From CAVTYH01 sp963773875 (GTDB lineage: Bacteria; Planctomycetota; Planctomycetia; Pirellulales; JADZDJ01), in contig CAVZCV010000001.1 of assembly GCA_963773875.1 (NCBI GenBank), forward strand, positions 166,591-230,590: DNA of 64,000 bases, in the 5' to 3' direction. The notes under the pieces were generated by a model that was not told the origin of the DNA, did no database searches, and was given only the letters and a program-made list of their open reading frames with translations. The translations under genes and the position numbers were made by a program. Numbering within the stretch: position 1 is the first letter of the stretch; every line of letters begins with the position of its first letter. Below are positions 1-9,642 of the stretch, one piece after another.

Positions 1-3000
1 CGCGCGAATTGCCCAGCCTTTCGGTTCCGTGGGCGAGCCGAGAACGAGCACTTCGTCGTCGCCGAAGATATCGCAGCCCGGTTCAATGCCGTGCCGCACC
101 CAGATGGTGCTGCCGGTCAGTAGATCGATGGCAAATACATCGCGGCCGCGCTGGTAATACACCGCATCGGTCGTAACCGGACCGATGTTGCCGACCGGCT
201 GCTGATTGGGACCGCGGAACTGAATTCGTCGACCGCCCCAAGGTTGGATCGCCACCGCCGGTTGCAAATACACGTTCATCGTTTGCGCGTCGGCAATGTC
301 TTTGCGCCACAGAATGCGATTGTTCGTGCCAGCTGCGGGCTTGAGCGTATCGATGGCCATGAGCTGGGTGCCGGTCGAAAGGATCAGCACATGGCCTTGC
401 ACCATGACGGAAGCCGCCGCCAAATTCGGCGGCTGAGCAAACCCGATGTTCGGATTACTGTCGTTCAAGCCGACGCGGAACAGTTCTTTTCCCAGACCAT
501 CGCATCCAAGAATTTGCGCCGTGTCGGGGCTGTAGCCGACGTTCATGTTTTCGAAGTAGGGGCCACGCGCGCCACGCACCTCCAGTGGAAACAGCCGATT
601 GATTCCCGCGATGTGCATTCCTTTAAATGTCGATCGTTCCGCCTTCACGTCGCCGTCGGGCCACGTTTCAGACGCTCCGGCGGGCAGTCGCAGTGGCGAA
701 GCGGCCGGGTAAGCGGCTCGCAATTGCTTAACGTTCTTGCCATTTAGCACAGCTTTCGCGCCGAACGTTTCTTGCAAGCGGCGAAATTCTTTCGCGGCTT
801 CCTCGGTCTGTCCGGCATCGGCCAGCAGTACGGCCAAAGCAGCAGAGGCCGACGCCCGCTGCGTCTCGTCGGTCGATTTCTGCGCTTGCCGCAGCAGCGA
901 TTCGCGCTCCAATAAGCTGTCGGAGCCGGTCAACTTTTGGGCCAACAATTGGCGCGCTCGATCGGCAGCCGGATGATCGCCGAAGCAATCCAGGAATTGT
1001 CGCAACTGTTTGATGTTGCCGGCGGCCAGTGAAAGCTCGAGCTGTTTGGCGACCGCTTCATCGACCGCTGGGCGATCGGCAGGTTTCGCAGCCGAGAGCA
1101 GCGAGCGGAATTGCGCACGGATCCACGCGGACCGGGTAACGGCAAAGCTGGGATCGATTTCCTCCGGATCTTCCGATTGCGGCTCCAGTGCCCCCAGTTT
1201 CAAGAACGCATTCAAAGCAGCCAGCGTGTTGCCATTTTTTTGCAGGCCACTGGCCAAGACTCGTAAAAATACCGCTCGCTCGTGATCCAATTGCACGAGA
1301 TGCTCCAAATCGTCCACAGCACCTTTGTGCTTTTGGAAATCGGTTGTTAGTCCCGCAGTCAAAACCTCCACCAAGAGATCGCGATTGAAAGGACTGGCAT
1401 CGATTTGAAACGCATGGCGGACGTCTTCAATCGCCTGGTCGACCTTGCCGTCTTCGAGCGCCATTTCGCCGCGGTGAGCCAGCGCCCACGGATCGTTCGA
1501 ATTTTTTTCCAGTGCAGCGGCCACGCGTTCCTGCAGCGGATCCAACTGGAAGAAGGTTTCGACATAGTCGATGCCTTGCGAAATAATGTCGCCCTGGAAG
1601 CAAATCAAATTGCCCGGAATCGTGCCTTTGCGCGATTTTGCTTCCCCCGTAATTTTGGCGGCGTTCAAATCGATCGCGCCACTTCGGCTGTTGTGAGCGG
1701 CAGGAAATAATTGTCGCCCGACATGAATCCGCGGCCGCTCGGCATGGCGGCGGGGGGCAGTTCCAGCCGCGGTTGTTTCCACGCCGGTTTTCCGTCGGCC
1801 AGTTTCACGGCCGTCATTTGACGCTTGCCGACCAAGACGACGTTTCCGTTGTGCACGCCTGCCACGTACAAATTATCGCCACGTTCGACCGGCTTATCCC
1901 ATTTCGCTTTTCCGTTTTGCAGATCGAGGCAGAACATCTGATTGGAGTCGATGGGCGTAACTACCACGCAGCCATTTGCAATCGCCGCGCTTGAATCGAC
2001 CCAGCGTTCTTGTGGTTCGGTGTTCTGCTGCTGGATGTTGCCCCACTGCCGCATGACGATGGGGTTGATCACCGGTCGCGCGTAGCGGAAGCCCCAGAGC
2101 AACGAGCGATTCGCGACATCGACCGCCACGATCGCGCCGGCGGTTGTCGGGCACACCAGCACGCCATCGGCGTAACTTGGAGTGGAGCCGGCCAAACGGC
2201 GATAGGCGTCGTTTTGAATGTTCTGGTTCGGTTCCACCACCGCTATTTGCTGCCACCAATCCAGCCGGCCGGTCTTTGCATCCAGCACGCACAGCTTGAT
2301 TTCCTGCTTCATTTCGGCCAGCACGTACAGCTTCTCTTCCAGCGGCAACGGCGGCCCGAGGAAAAATGCGTTGGCCAACTGCGGTTCGTCTTCGCCCGAT
2401 TGCCCGCCGACAATCCACTTCAACTTGCCCTGAGTCCGCAAATCGACTGCCGTCAGTTTGTTGGGTTTAAATTGAACAGCTGGTCCTTCGAATGGTCCGC
2501 CGCCCCCGCGCATTCCGCGTCCGTTGACGATAAAACGCCCGCCGCCGCCCACGATCACCTGCCCGCTGGAATCCGTCGTCTCCGGCGGACCATCCAGATC
2601 GTCGATCAAGTAAACTCGTTCTCCGTCGCTGGACAGCGTGCCGTAGGTCGCGTCTTCCCAAAATCGTTCTCGCAGTGCAGGGCTGTTTTTGGGGTCAAAT
2701 TTGGTGCCGTTATTCGCGCTCGAGGCGGCGATGCGCTGTTCGAGCGAGGAATCGCTGAGCGAGGGCCACCAACTGCGCTTGCCGGTGACGAAATCGACCG
2801 CCACGAGGTTGCGCGAGGCTGCGCATTAGCACCACATCGCCAATCGCCAACGGCTGCATCACTGGCAGGAAGCACGTCTGGCGATCGATATACTCTTTTC
2901 GCTTGTCGCTGATTGCCCTTTCCAGTTCTGGGTGGTTTGTCGTGCTCACGCGCCAGCGCGGATTCATCAGCGGCAACCCGCCTGCGCTGGTTGCGTTGCG

Positions 3001-3894
3001 CGCGGCATCGCCGCGCACGAGTGTCCAGCTTTCCAGCGCTGCCGCCGCTAAAGAATCGTGCCGCTCGATGGTGTCCTGCAACAGCGCCAAAGGCGGCTGT
3101 TTCTCTTGGAACAAGCGGACCGATTTTCCAGCGACCTTCAACGTGGCTTGCGAATCTCTCGCCCGGAGTTTGTCGAGCGCCTGCTTGGCAAGATCCGCTT
3201 TATCGGCCTTCAGCCAACTCGTGGCCAGCAGAACGGTCAGTTGCGGTTCGAGCTTCTCTGCCGCGGCCGGTGCATCGCTTAAACGTTTAAAACATTCCGC
3301 GGCTGCCAGCGCATGACCATGATCGAGCAGCCGTCGACCCAAAAGCATCGTGGCCTGGTAGCCGGCCTGAGTGTGAAAGAACCGCCGCGCTACTTCTTCC
3401 AGTTTCGTGATATCGCCACTGGCGGCCGCGGCAGTAAGCATTTGCTGGGCCTTCGCGCCGAACTGCAGCTCATACGCTTGCCGGCCCTCCGGCGGCATCG
3501 CACCAATGAGCCGCTGGGCTTCCGATTTCAAACTTGGAAAGCTCTGCTTGTCGGTCGGCGTTTGAATGAAAAAATCTTCGTGGCGCTGCAAGATCTCGTC
3601 GAGCAACGTGATTGCGTCGCTGTAGCGACCATCGGTGGAGAGTTGTTTGGCTCGCTCGAACTGGCGGCTCGTATCGCGATCGACCGGCAAAAACACCCCG
3701 TCGAGCGATTCCGTCTCCACCTCACCCTGGAATTGCCCGCGTCGACCACCGGGGCCCCACTGAATTGGCAGCTGGGCCGCGGCCCAATCTGCGGCCACGG
3801 CGAGGAAGACCGCCATGCCGGCTATGATCAAGAACGCTCGACGTTTGGTCAGAATCCCGTCGTTCCTGGCGTGGGCATCATTTCGATCCATCAT
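1..3894 (-). CDS. TPR / PQQ-type beta-propeller protein, partial, frameshifted
   Basis: Large exported planctomycete protein whose 3' end lies beyond the left edge. The N-terminus has a basic stretch and a hydrophobic signal segment (FLIIAGMAVFLAVAADWAAA), then about 300 residues of TPR-like helices (for example SDAITLLDEIL). PQQ-type propeller blades follow (MAVDFVTGKRSWW, KLKWIVGG, GRLDWWQQIA, AIVAVDVANRSLLWGFR), then a second TPR-like stretch and more blades (DVFAIDLLTGSTIWV). The reading frame changes twice, near 2808-2814 and near 1675-1685; protein similarity continues on both sides, so one gene is inferred. The start is the ATG at 3894, because GAGGAAGG (3904-3897) sits six bases upstream; a TTG at 3906 is the alternative. 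Probably a secreted or periplasmic scaffold. No enzymatic residues were recognised. Confidence 0.75.
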
Positions 3895-4544
3895 GGCCTT
3901 CCTCAATCAGATCCTGACCTGGCGCGTCCGCCGGCCGTACCGACGTTAGTGATTCATATGCCGAAAAAGTTCAGATTTCGCGGCCTTTGCTGCAATTTAC
4001 ACATTTTTGCCGAGATCGCCCCGCCGCACCCCTCGGCGCCGGCACGGGCAATTCGCTGTAAGTTTTTGCCACCTTTTATCTTAAACCGTGCTGGCTGAAT
4101 CGGCAACCAAATCAGTTTGGCCGTTACAAGGCCGGTACAGCCCACCGGAAAAAACCTCGAAAATCCGCCATTTCGCCGACGCTTTCGCAAATTCAGGAGC
4201 TAGGTTCCAATATGTACGGGCCGAGCGTGCCAACCGGTCCGAATGTGTTCGCGTGCAGCATCGGTCGAGAAGGTCGTGCGGTGCGGATGGAGCGCTTATG
4301 CGGGTCGTCCGGATCGCCAGGCGATCAACCGAAACTGCGCAGCATGCCAAGCCGTCCTGCCCATCGCCGTCGGGGTTGTGCGGCATGCGAAACCCTAATG
4401 ACGCGGTTTTTTCCGTGAATTCTGCGGATTTTACCGGTTGTTAGGATTGAATTTTTGGCCAACTGCGTTTAAATCAGCACGTTCTCTATGTCATCCGACA
4501 CCAGTCCAATCAATTCAACGCACCCGCAAGGAGGGTCCTCGATT
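3895..4544. other. Intergenic region upstream of the HU gene
   Basis: No credible gene was found in these 650 bases. Short open frames on both strands look like random composition. The right end carries the putative HU promoter and its Shine-Dalgarno sequence. Confidence 0.5.
4447..4474 (+). promoter_or_regulatory. Possible sigma-70 promoter of the HU gene
   Basis: TTGAAT (4447-4452) and TTAAAT (4469-4474) are separated by 16 bases and lie about 70 bases before the HU start codon. This is a pattern call only. Confidence 0.3.
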
Positions 4545-4886
4545 ATGGGGAAAGTCGCAACGAATTCCGGTTCCGCCAAGAAGTCGCCGTCGAAAAGTGA
4601 AGTTCTGGCGTCGATCTCGGAAGCCACGAATGTGAGCAAAAAAGAAGTGGCCGCCGTGCTCGAAGCTTTGAGCAACGAAATCAAGAAAGCCCTCGGCGCT
4701 AAAGGCGCTGGCACGTTCGCCATTCCTGGCCTCGTGAAGATCGAAAAGAAGAAGGTTCCCGCCCGTCCGGCCAAGAAGGGCGTGCCCAATCCGTTCAAGC
4801 CAGGCGAGCTGATGGACGTTGCCGCCAAGCCGGCCAGCACGAAGATCAAGGTTCGCGCTTTGAAGCAACTCAAGGCGATGGCTTAA
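4545..4886 (+). CDS. HU-family DNA-binding protein
   Basis: Histone-like nucleoid protein of 113 residues. The lysine-rich N-terminus (SAKKSPSKSEVLASISEAT) leads into the helical dimerisation part (VSKKEVAAVLEALSNEIKKAL). The beta-arm follows, with the family signature around KKGVPNPFKPGE containing the Asn-Pro pair that intercalates DNA in HU and IHF. The ATG at 4545 is chosen because a strong AAGGAGGG (4528-4535) lies nine bases upstream; an in-frame ATG at 4488 has no such site. It is monocistronic, ending at a strong intrinsic terminator. It is longer than the usual 90 residues because of its basic N-terminal extension, a common planctomycete variant. Confidence 0.9.
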   Translation: MGKVATNSGSAKKSPSKSEVLASISEATNVSKKEVAAVLEALSNEIKKALGAKGAGTFAIPGLVKIEKKKVPARPAKKGVPNPFKPGELMDVAAKPASTKIKVRALKQLKAMA

Positions 4887-4913
4887 GCCACCCAAGTAGC
4901 GAACAAATTTCCA

Positions 4914-4978
4914 CGGCCGCTTGAGTGTGTCGCCCGCGCAGTAGCGCGAGCACACGCTTGAGCGGCCGTTGGTTTTTT
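4914..4978 (+). terminator. Rho-independent terminator after HU
   Basis: CGGCCGCT (4914-4921) pairs with AGCGGCCG (4961-4968), with further GTGTG/CACAC pairing inside, and is followed by TTGGTTTTTT. Confidence 0.85.
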
Positions 4979-5082
4979 CCCGCTCAGCCTGCGCGCTACC
5001 AATGCGCGCAAACACTCTCTTCGGCCGCATTAGGCTGTGGCGCGCCACTTGCTGACTAAGGCTCGCACTTGGGAGGCAACTG

Positions 5083-5638
5083 ATGAGTTCAATTCACAAC
5101 GCCTGGTTGTCAGGGTCCAAAACATCGTGGCGGGAGCGCAAACAAGGAGCTTCGACGCGTGGCGATCGGTTGGCGATGTTGGAAAATCTGGCGTACTGGC
5201 TCGATAGCGCCTTCCGAATTCCGTTGTTCGGCACACGCATCGGGCTCGATGCCATTATCGGTCTGGTTCCAGGCATCGGCGACGCCATCACTTCGATTGC
5301 CTCGCTCTTTATTTTGCACGCCGCCAGCCGATACGGCGTTCCGCGCGTCACCCTGGCGCATGGGTCTCAATGTGGCGATCGATTTCTTCTTCGGTTCAAT
5401 TCCGTTCGTCGGCGATCTGTTCGACGCCTACTGGAAGTCGAACATCAAAAACGTGGAGCTGCTCAAGCGATACCTGTACTCCACGCCAGACGAGCATCGG
5501 CGTCATCGCTGGGGCGATCGCTTATTCGTGGCCGCAGTCTTGCTGGCCGTGGTAGCCATGGCCGTGGCCAGTGTTTGGATCACCTACCTGATCATCGTTT
5601 GGATCGGTCACGTGTTATTCGGTGCTCCCACGCGCTGA
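5083..5638 (+). CDS. DUF4112 membrane protein, frameshifted
   Basis: Small inner-membrane protein of the DUF4112 family. The first frame gives LAYWLDSAFRIPLFGTRIG and then the family core (GLDAIIGLVPGIGDAITS). The second gives NVAIDFFFGSIPFVGDLFD and AYWKSNIKNVELLKRYL, followed by a C-terminal transmembrane helix. The frame changes near 5355-5359 inside CTGGCGCATGGG, where one extra GC restores a continuous family match (TLARMGLNVAID). The start at 5083 follows GGGAGG at a normal distance. Its 3' end overlaps the convergent C45 gene by 24 bases. The function of the family is unknown to me. Confidence 0.75.
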
Positions 5639-6853
5639 ACCTTGCTTGGCGACAAACTCGATTTCGCGGGCGGCCGAGTCCGGTTGGTGCTGCAAAAGGT
5701 CGCTGAGCTGAAATGCATGATAGGGCTGATTGGCCGCCGGCTGGCCGTCGGCGCCCGCGTTGGCAATCCACATTTTCGTGCTCGCCGGTTCGAACAGCGC
5801 GTTGTGCAAGTTCGAGCGGCCGGCGATCGGCCGCTCCAGCAGTTGACGCACGCTCGTCGCATCGAGCTTGCCGTGCGCGTCGGTGGCCCGGCGGACCAGT
5901 TCTTCATATCGGCTGTCCGCCGAAAGCAGCACGCAATCGGCCACAGGCTTGGGCAACCGCGGATGTGCTTTGCCCGGCTCGATCGTTTCAAATTTATCCC
6001 ACGAGGCGGCCACGCCGGCGGCGCGATTCGTTTTGCCGTCGGTAATCACGTAATAATATTCGCACGTCCGCTGGGCATCGCGGAACACGGCGAGCGCTTG
6101 ATCTAAATCGCCGGCCTGCTGCAAAACTTCGCGCACCAAGACGGCCATCGGCGTTCCGTTCCAGTGTCCGATGCCACCGCCACCCATCTCGCCAATCGAT
6201 ACGTGCTGGGCATTCATGCCGGTCACTGAACCGATGAAGCCGGCAAACGTCACATTGGCAAACGGAATTCCGCCGTCCGGCTCGGCGACGATCAGCACCG
6301 CGTGATCTTGAAGATGCCAATCGCAGGAGTAATCCAAAATGCGGCCGTGATAGAGCGTGCCATCTGTCGTTGCGGAATTCATCACTGCGAAACCGCTGCA
6401 ATGAAATAGCTCTGGCAAGAAGTTCGCCGCCGCGACGTCGCCAATTTTCAAATTGGCCCCCGCCGCCACGCCGGCCAACTCCTGGCGATACCACTCGGGC
6501 ACATGCGGCGCTTGGACGATGGTAAGTGTATCGATAATCCATCGCGGCTTCACTTCCACGCCGCCGACCTCAATCGTCTGTACGCGCTTGCTATCGAGCA
6601 CGTTGTGCAAATTCTCGCGCACCGATTCTTTCAAGAGCGCACCGTGCTGATAGCCGATCTCATAGGGCGTACCTTTCAGATGCAACACCGGGTAACCATC
6701 GATGCGTTCCAGCCAACCTTTGCCGCACCGGGCCACGGTTTCTGCGAGTGCCGCGTTGGTCGCCAAGACTCCGACGAGCAGCAACGCGAGTGGAATCGAG
6801 ATGAGCCGAATGGCATTGAGCTTTTGCCGTTTCGCGGTGAATTGAGAAGGCAT
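5615..6853 (-). CDS. C45-family autoproteolytic acyltransferase/hydrolase
   Basis: N-terminal-nucleophile hydrolase of the peptidase C45 / acyl-CoA:6-aminopenicillanate acyltransferase-like family, 412 residues. An N-terminal hydrophobic segment (residues 16-38) predicts export. The family features GTPYEIGYQHGALL (61-74) and PELFHCSGFAV are present; Cys152 would become the N-terminal nucleophile after self-cleavage. LYHGRILDYSCDW and FAGFIGSVTGMN follow as in the family. The substrate cannot be named; such proteins cleave or transfer amide-linked acyl groups. It stands alone, convergent with the DUF4112 gene. Confidence 0.8.
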   Translation of the reverse strand: MPSQFTAKRQKLNAIRLISIPLALLLVGVLATNAALAETVARCGKGWLERIDGYPVLHLKGTPYEIGYQHGALLKESVRENLHNVLDSKRVQTIEVGGVEVKPRWIIDTLTIVQAPHVPEWYRQELAGVAAGANLKIGDVAAANFLPELFHCSGFAVMNSATTDGTLYHGRILDYSCDWHLQDHAVLIVAEPDGGIPFANVTFAGFIGSVTGMNAQHVSIGEMGGGGIGHWNGTPMAVLVREVLQQAGDLDQALAVFRDAQRTCEYYYVITDGKTNRAAGVAASWDKFETIEPGKAHPRLPKPVADCVLLSADSRYEELVRRATDAHGKLDATSVRQLLERPIAGRSNLHNALFEPASTKMWIANAGADGQPAANQPYHAFQLSDLLQHQPDSAAREIEFVAKQGSARGSTE

Positions 6854-7461
6854 GTTAAATCACTCCGTTGAATTATGACCGGCGTCTGTTCAAGGCCAAT
6901 AACCCGTCCTGGACGACTCGACCGTCGCGAGGAAAGCGCAACTTAGACCGATCGACGAATCGTCGCAATATCGCCTGCACAGTCGACCATTCCAGCATGA
7001 GCCCCAACTCCGCAACCCAAGTCATCCCATTGCCAGCGAGTGCGGTTCACGCGAGTGAACGTCGACCTGGGAAACCGCCTCGATGTGGACATGTTCCGTG
7101 CTCCAACGGCGGCAAAATATGTCAGCCCAGGGCAAGCGACCGCGGCGCAGCCGCCGAGCGTCGCCCTGGGTCAACGTGGTGATGCAGTTGCAAAGCCCTG
7201 AAGGGGCGGAATAGATTAAGAGCCGGGCGAATTGTGCGAGTTCGAACGCACGCCGATTTGTATCGCCCTTTCAGGGCTCGATCGCTAATCTGTGAATCCT
7301 AAACCCAGGGCGGCGCTCCGCTTGCCCTGGGCTGACGTAGGTCGCTGCTTCGGAGCTGCAATCGAGAACCAGCTCAAACACAATTTGAATTGAGCGCCCC
7401 AACGAGGCAAAATAACGTCGGCATCGATTCACGCGATCCAGGCCGGCGTATCTTGTCCACC
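6854..7461. other. Repeat-bearing intergenic region
   Basis: No convincing gene. The right half is built from dispersed planctomycete-type repeats in inverted arrangement, described in the next entry. The left half (6854-7100) shows nothing recognisable. Confidence 0.5.
7121..7345. repeat. Inverted pair of a dispersed GC-rich repeat
   Basis: A unit beginning CCCAGGGCG and ending CTTGCCCTGGGCTGAC is present on the minus strand at 7121-7172 and on the plus strand at 7302-7345. Between them AGCCCTGAAGGGGCG (7193-7207) is mirrored by CGCCCTTTCAGGGCT (7264-7278). The same unit recurs at 51467-51521. Each unit is itself a hairpin (CCCAGGGC / GCCCTGGG). No coding capacity. Confidence 0.75.
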
Positions 7462-8733
7462 ATGCGACGCATCCGTTTTTCAATTCGCAGCATCCTCGTG
7501 CTGACCGTCATCGTGGCATTCGCGCTCGGCCTCTACGTGATGCCCGGGATTGAGCATGGGCGAACCATCCAGCAGCTTCAGGAGCTCGGAGCTCGAATTT
7601 GGTTCGAGGACGAAGCCGGTCGCAGCGGAGACCGGCTTCCAGCCGGCCCTTGGGGACTGCGAAGCATTTTCGGCGATTATTTTTTCGCCAAGCCTGTTTC
7701 AATTCGAATCGATCGCTGCGCTGATTCCAGCAAAGCATTGCGCCTTGCGGGCCGGTTAACAACTCTCCGTGGCTTCGAGTTTTCGCGGTGCCGAGAGGAA
7801 CCGCAGGATTGGCAGCAAATAAAAAATCTCAAGCGGCTCGAACTGTTTGAAGCCGAAGATGTGGAAGTTTCTAATGAGGGAGCTTCAGTAATAGGAAGTT
7901 TTCCATCGCTTCGAACTCTATCGCTTTTGCGCTGCCATGTCACCGATGAAATGCTCTCAAGGGTGCGCAATCTCACGAAACTCGATAATTTGCGTTTGGA
8001 GCACAATAGCATTTCAGATGCAGGCCTCGTGTACCTGCGCGACTTCCACCAATTGTGGATCCTACACCTGGCCGGAAATCCAATCCATGGCTTTGGCCTT
8101 CGGCATTTATCCGGAATGGGCAGGCTCACAACGCTTTGTGTATCTGGTTGCGATCTAAACGATCTCGATTTTGTCGAATTGCCAGCTTTGCCGGCGCTCA
8201 CGAGTCTGAGTATAGGCAATAACTCGCTAAGTGACGTGAGCATGAGTCACATCGCTCAATTCGCAACAATCGAACTTCTTTCGCTGCAGAATTTGCCCAT
8301 ATCCGATGTTGGAGCCGCCAAGCTCGCCCCATTGACCAAGTTGTCTTTAGTGGACTTTGCAGGAGCGAAGTTGACTGGCCGCGGACTGGCGCACTGGAAG
8401 TCAAAGGATGAACTCCGAGAGCTAATTCTTGACGGTACGCCAGTAGATGACGAAGGGTTGAAGGTGATTGCGGAATTTAGATCACTCTGGGACTTGTCTA
8501 TGGACAAAACAAAAATCACCGACAAGGGAATCGCATATTTGTCGAATGCAACTGAGTTGGACTCGCTAAGCATCTGCGAAACCGACGTAACGAACGCGGG
8601 TCTTCTGCATTTAGACAGAATCGCCGGCTTGCTCGGCGTGCGTGCCGCACGAACCAAAATCACGCAAGCCGGTATCGATGCAGCGCATCCGCCAAGTGCT
8701 GATCGGATTGTTGAAATCTCCGATGGGAAGTAA
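7462..8733 (+). CDS. Membrane-anchored leucine-rich-repeat protein
   Basis: 423-residue protein with the planctomycete N-terminal anchor MRRIRFSIRSILVLTVIVAF, a single transmembrane segment with basic residues on its cytoplasmic side. About ten leucine-rich repeats of 23-24 residues follow, for example LTKLDNLRLEHNSISDAGLVY and LRELILDGTPVDDEGLKVI, of the bacterial type with Asp at the turn. The ATG at 7462 puts the anchor at the N-terminus; the open frame extends further upstream but has no credible start. No catalytic domain was seen, so a protein-binding role at the cell envelope is inferred. Confidence 0.8.
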   Translation: MRRIRFSIRSILVLTVIVAFALGLYVMPGIEHGRTIQQLQELGARIWFEDEAGRSGDRLPAGPWGLRSIFGDYFFAKPVSIRIDRCADSSKALRLAGRLTTLRGFEFSRCREEPQDWQQIKNLKRLELFEAEDVEVSNEGASVIGSFPSLRTLSLLRCHVTDEMLSRVRNLTKLDNLRLEHNSISDAGLVYLRDFHQLWILHLAGNPIHGFGLRHLSGMGRLTTLCVSGCDLNDLDFVELPALPALTSLSIGNNSLSDVSMSHIAQFATIELLSLQNLPISDVGAAKLAPLTKLSLVDFAGAKLTGRGLAHWKSKDELRELILDGTPVDDEGLKVIAEFRSLWDLSMDKTKITDKGIAYLSNATELDSLSICETDVTNAGLLHLDRIAGLLGVRAARTKITQAGIDAAHPPSADRIVEISDGK

Positions 8734-8854
8734 CCAGTGGTAGGGGGCACAGGGCCCTTTCGCCTTTTTGGGAATCGGCGCACAGCTTCCCGATCTCACG
8801 CGGTTGCCCCATCTTTCGCGCCAATCTTCTCACGCCAAGAATTTTTTTCTACTG

Positions 8855-9105
8855 GCCCAAAAAAAAGCCATTGACTTTTGTCCACTTGTACAATATTATA
8901 CACATGGCACCTGGGCTCTGGATTGGCTGCTGCCTGAGCGATCGGGCGGGAGCAATCAAACCACGCATGAACCCATGAAAAACACGACCATCAAAACACC
9001 TGAAAAACAAGGAGCGGGAACAGGCGGAGTGAAATAACTGTGAAATAACTGAGCGGTTTCGCTCGTGATTTCTCGTAGGAAGTGCTGCAGTAATTTCACT
9101 TCGAA
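8855..9105 (+). repeat. Dispersed promoter-iteron element, copy 1
   Basis: Copy 1 of a three-copy element, inverted relative to copies 2 and 3. It opens with an A-tract (GGCCCAAAAAAAAGCCA) and TTGACT (8871-8876), 17 bases, TATTAT (8894-8899), a near-consensus promoter reading rightward. At the other end are two perfect tandem 11-mers GTGAAATAACT (9029-9039, 9040-9050) and the inverted AGTAATTTCAC (9089-9099). The 130 bases between promoter and iterons are not shared with the other copies. No convincing protein is encoded. Confidence 0.65.
8871..8899 (+). promoter_or_regulatory. Sigma-70 promoter inside element copy 1
   Basis: TTGACT, a 17-base spacer and TATTAT, preceded by an A-tract that could act as an UP element. 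The same arrangement is conserved in the other two copies, which supports function. Confidence 0.6.
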
Positions 9106-9380
9106 TCGCAAGTTCCGGCCGGAGATCGAAGAAGCACGCGAAGAAAACAGGGGCCGCTTGAATTCCTCCCAAGACATAACACGGAAATGAACACGCGAAC
9201 GCTCGGAAAAACCACGATATTTGCTCACAGGCGCATGGAAATAACCCTGGTCACGCCACCGCATTCAGGCCAGGTGCGGCCGGCAGGCCGGTCGGGGCGG
9301 CCATTGCGCAAGTCGCGTCTCTCTTTACTCTTTCGCCATGGCCCGATAGGTTGTTGGCCAAGTTCGCGGCGGGAAGCAAA

Positions 9381-9545
9381 ACCACGGAGACACAGAGACA
9401 CGGAGCCTGCAAAGAATTTAGAAGTTGGAGTAGCTGGGGATCGGAATGGCAGCCGTCGCTATCAAGGATTGAGCTATGATCGCCTCACTCCTTTTTTGCC
9501 GTTCCTCGCTCTTCTTCTCCGTGCCTCCGTGTCTCCGTGGTTAAA
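9381..9545. repeat. Inverted pair of a CACGGAGACACGG-type repeat
   Basis: AACCACGGAGACACAGAGAC at 9380-9399 faces its near-complement CCTCCGTGTCTCCGTGGTTA at 9524-9543. The same core occurs beside the other two promoter-iteron elements, at 21361-21391 and 49442-49466. Confidence 0.65.
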
Positions 9546-9642
9546 CTTTCCTCGGCGAATCACAGGCGTTGCAGCCCGGTTGGTCAGGCGGCCAGCAGGC
9601 GGCGGGTTGCAAAGAAAACCAATTCAGGCGGAGGTCGGTGTC

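Noticed and set aside
2010..2912. 300-codon plus-strand frame within the PQQ-protein gene
   Set aside because: Antisense shadow; the minus strand gives continuous propeller motifs.
4212..4418. Open frames upstream of the HU gene on both strands
   Set aside because: Short, no ribosome site, composition unlike neighbouring genes.
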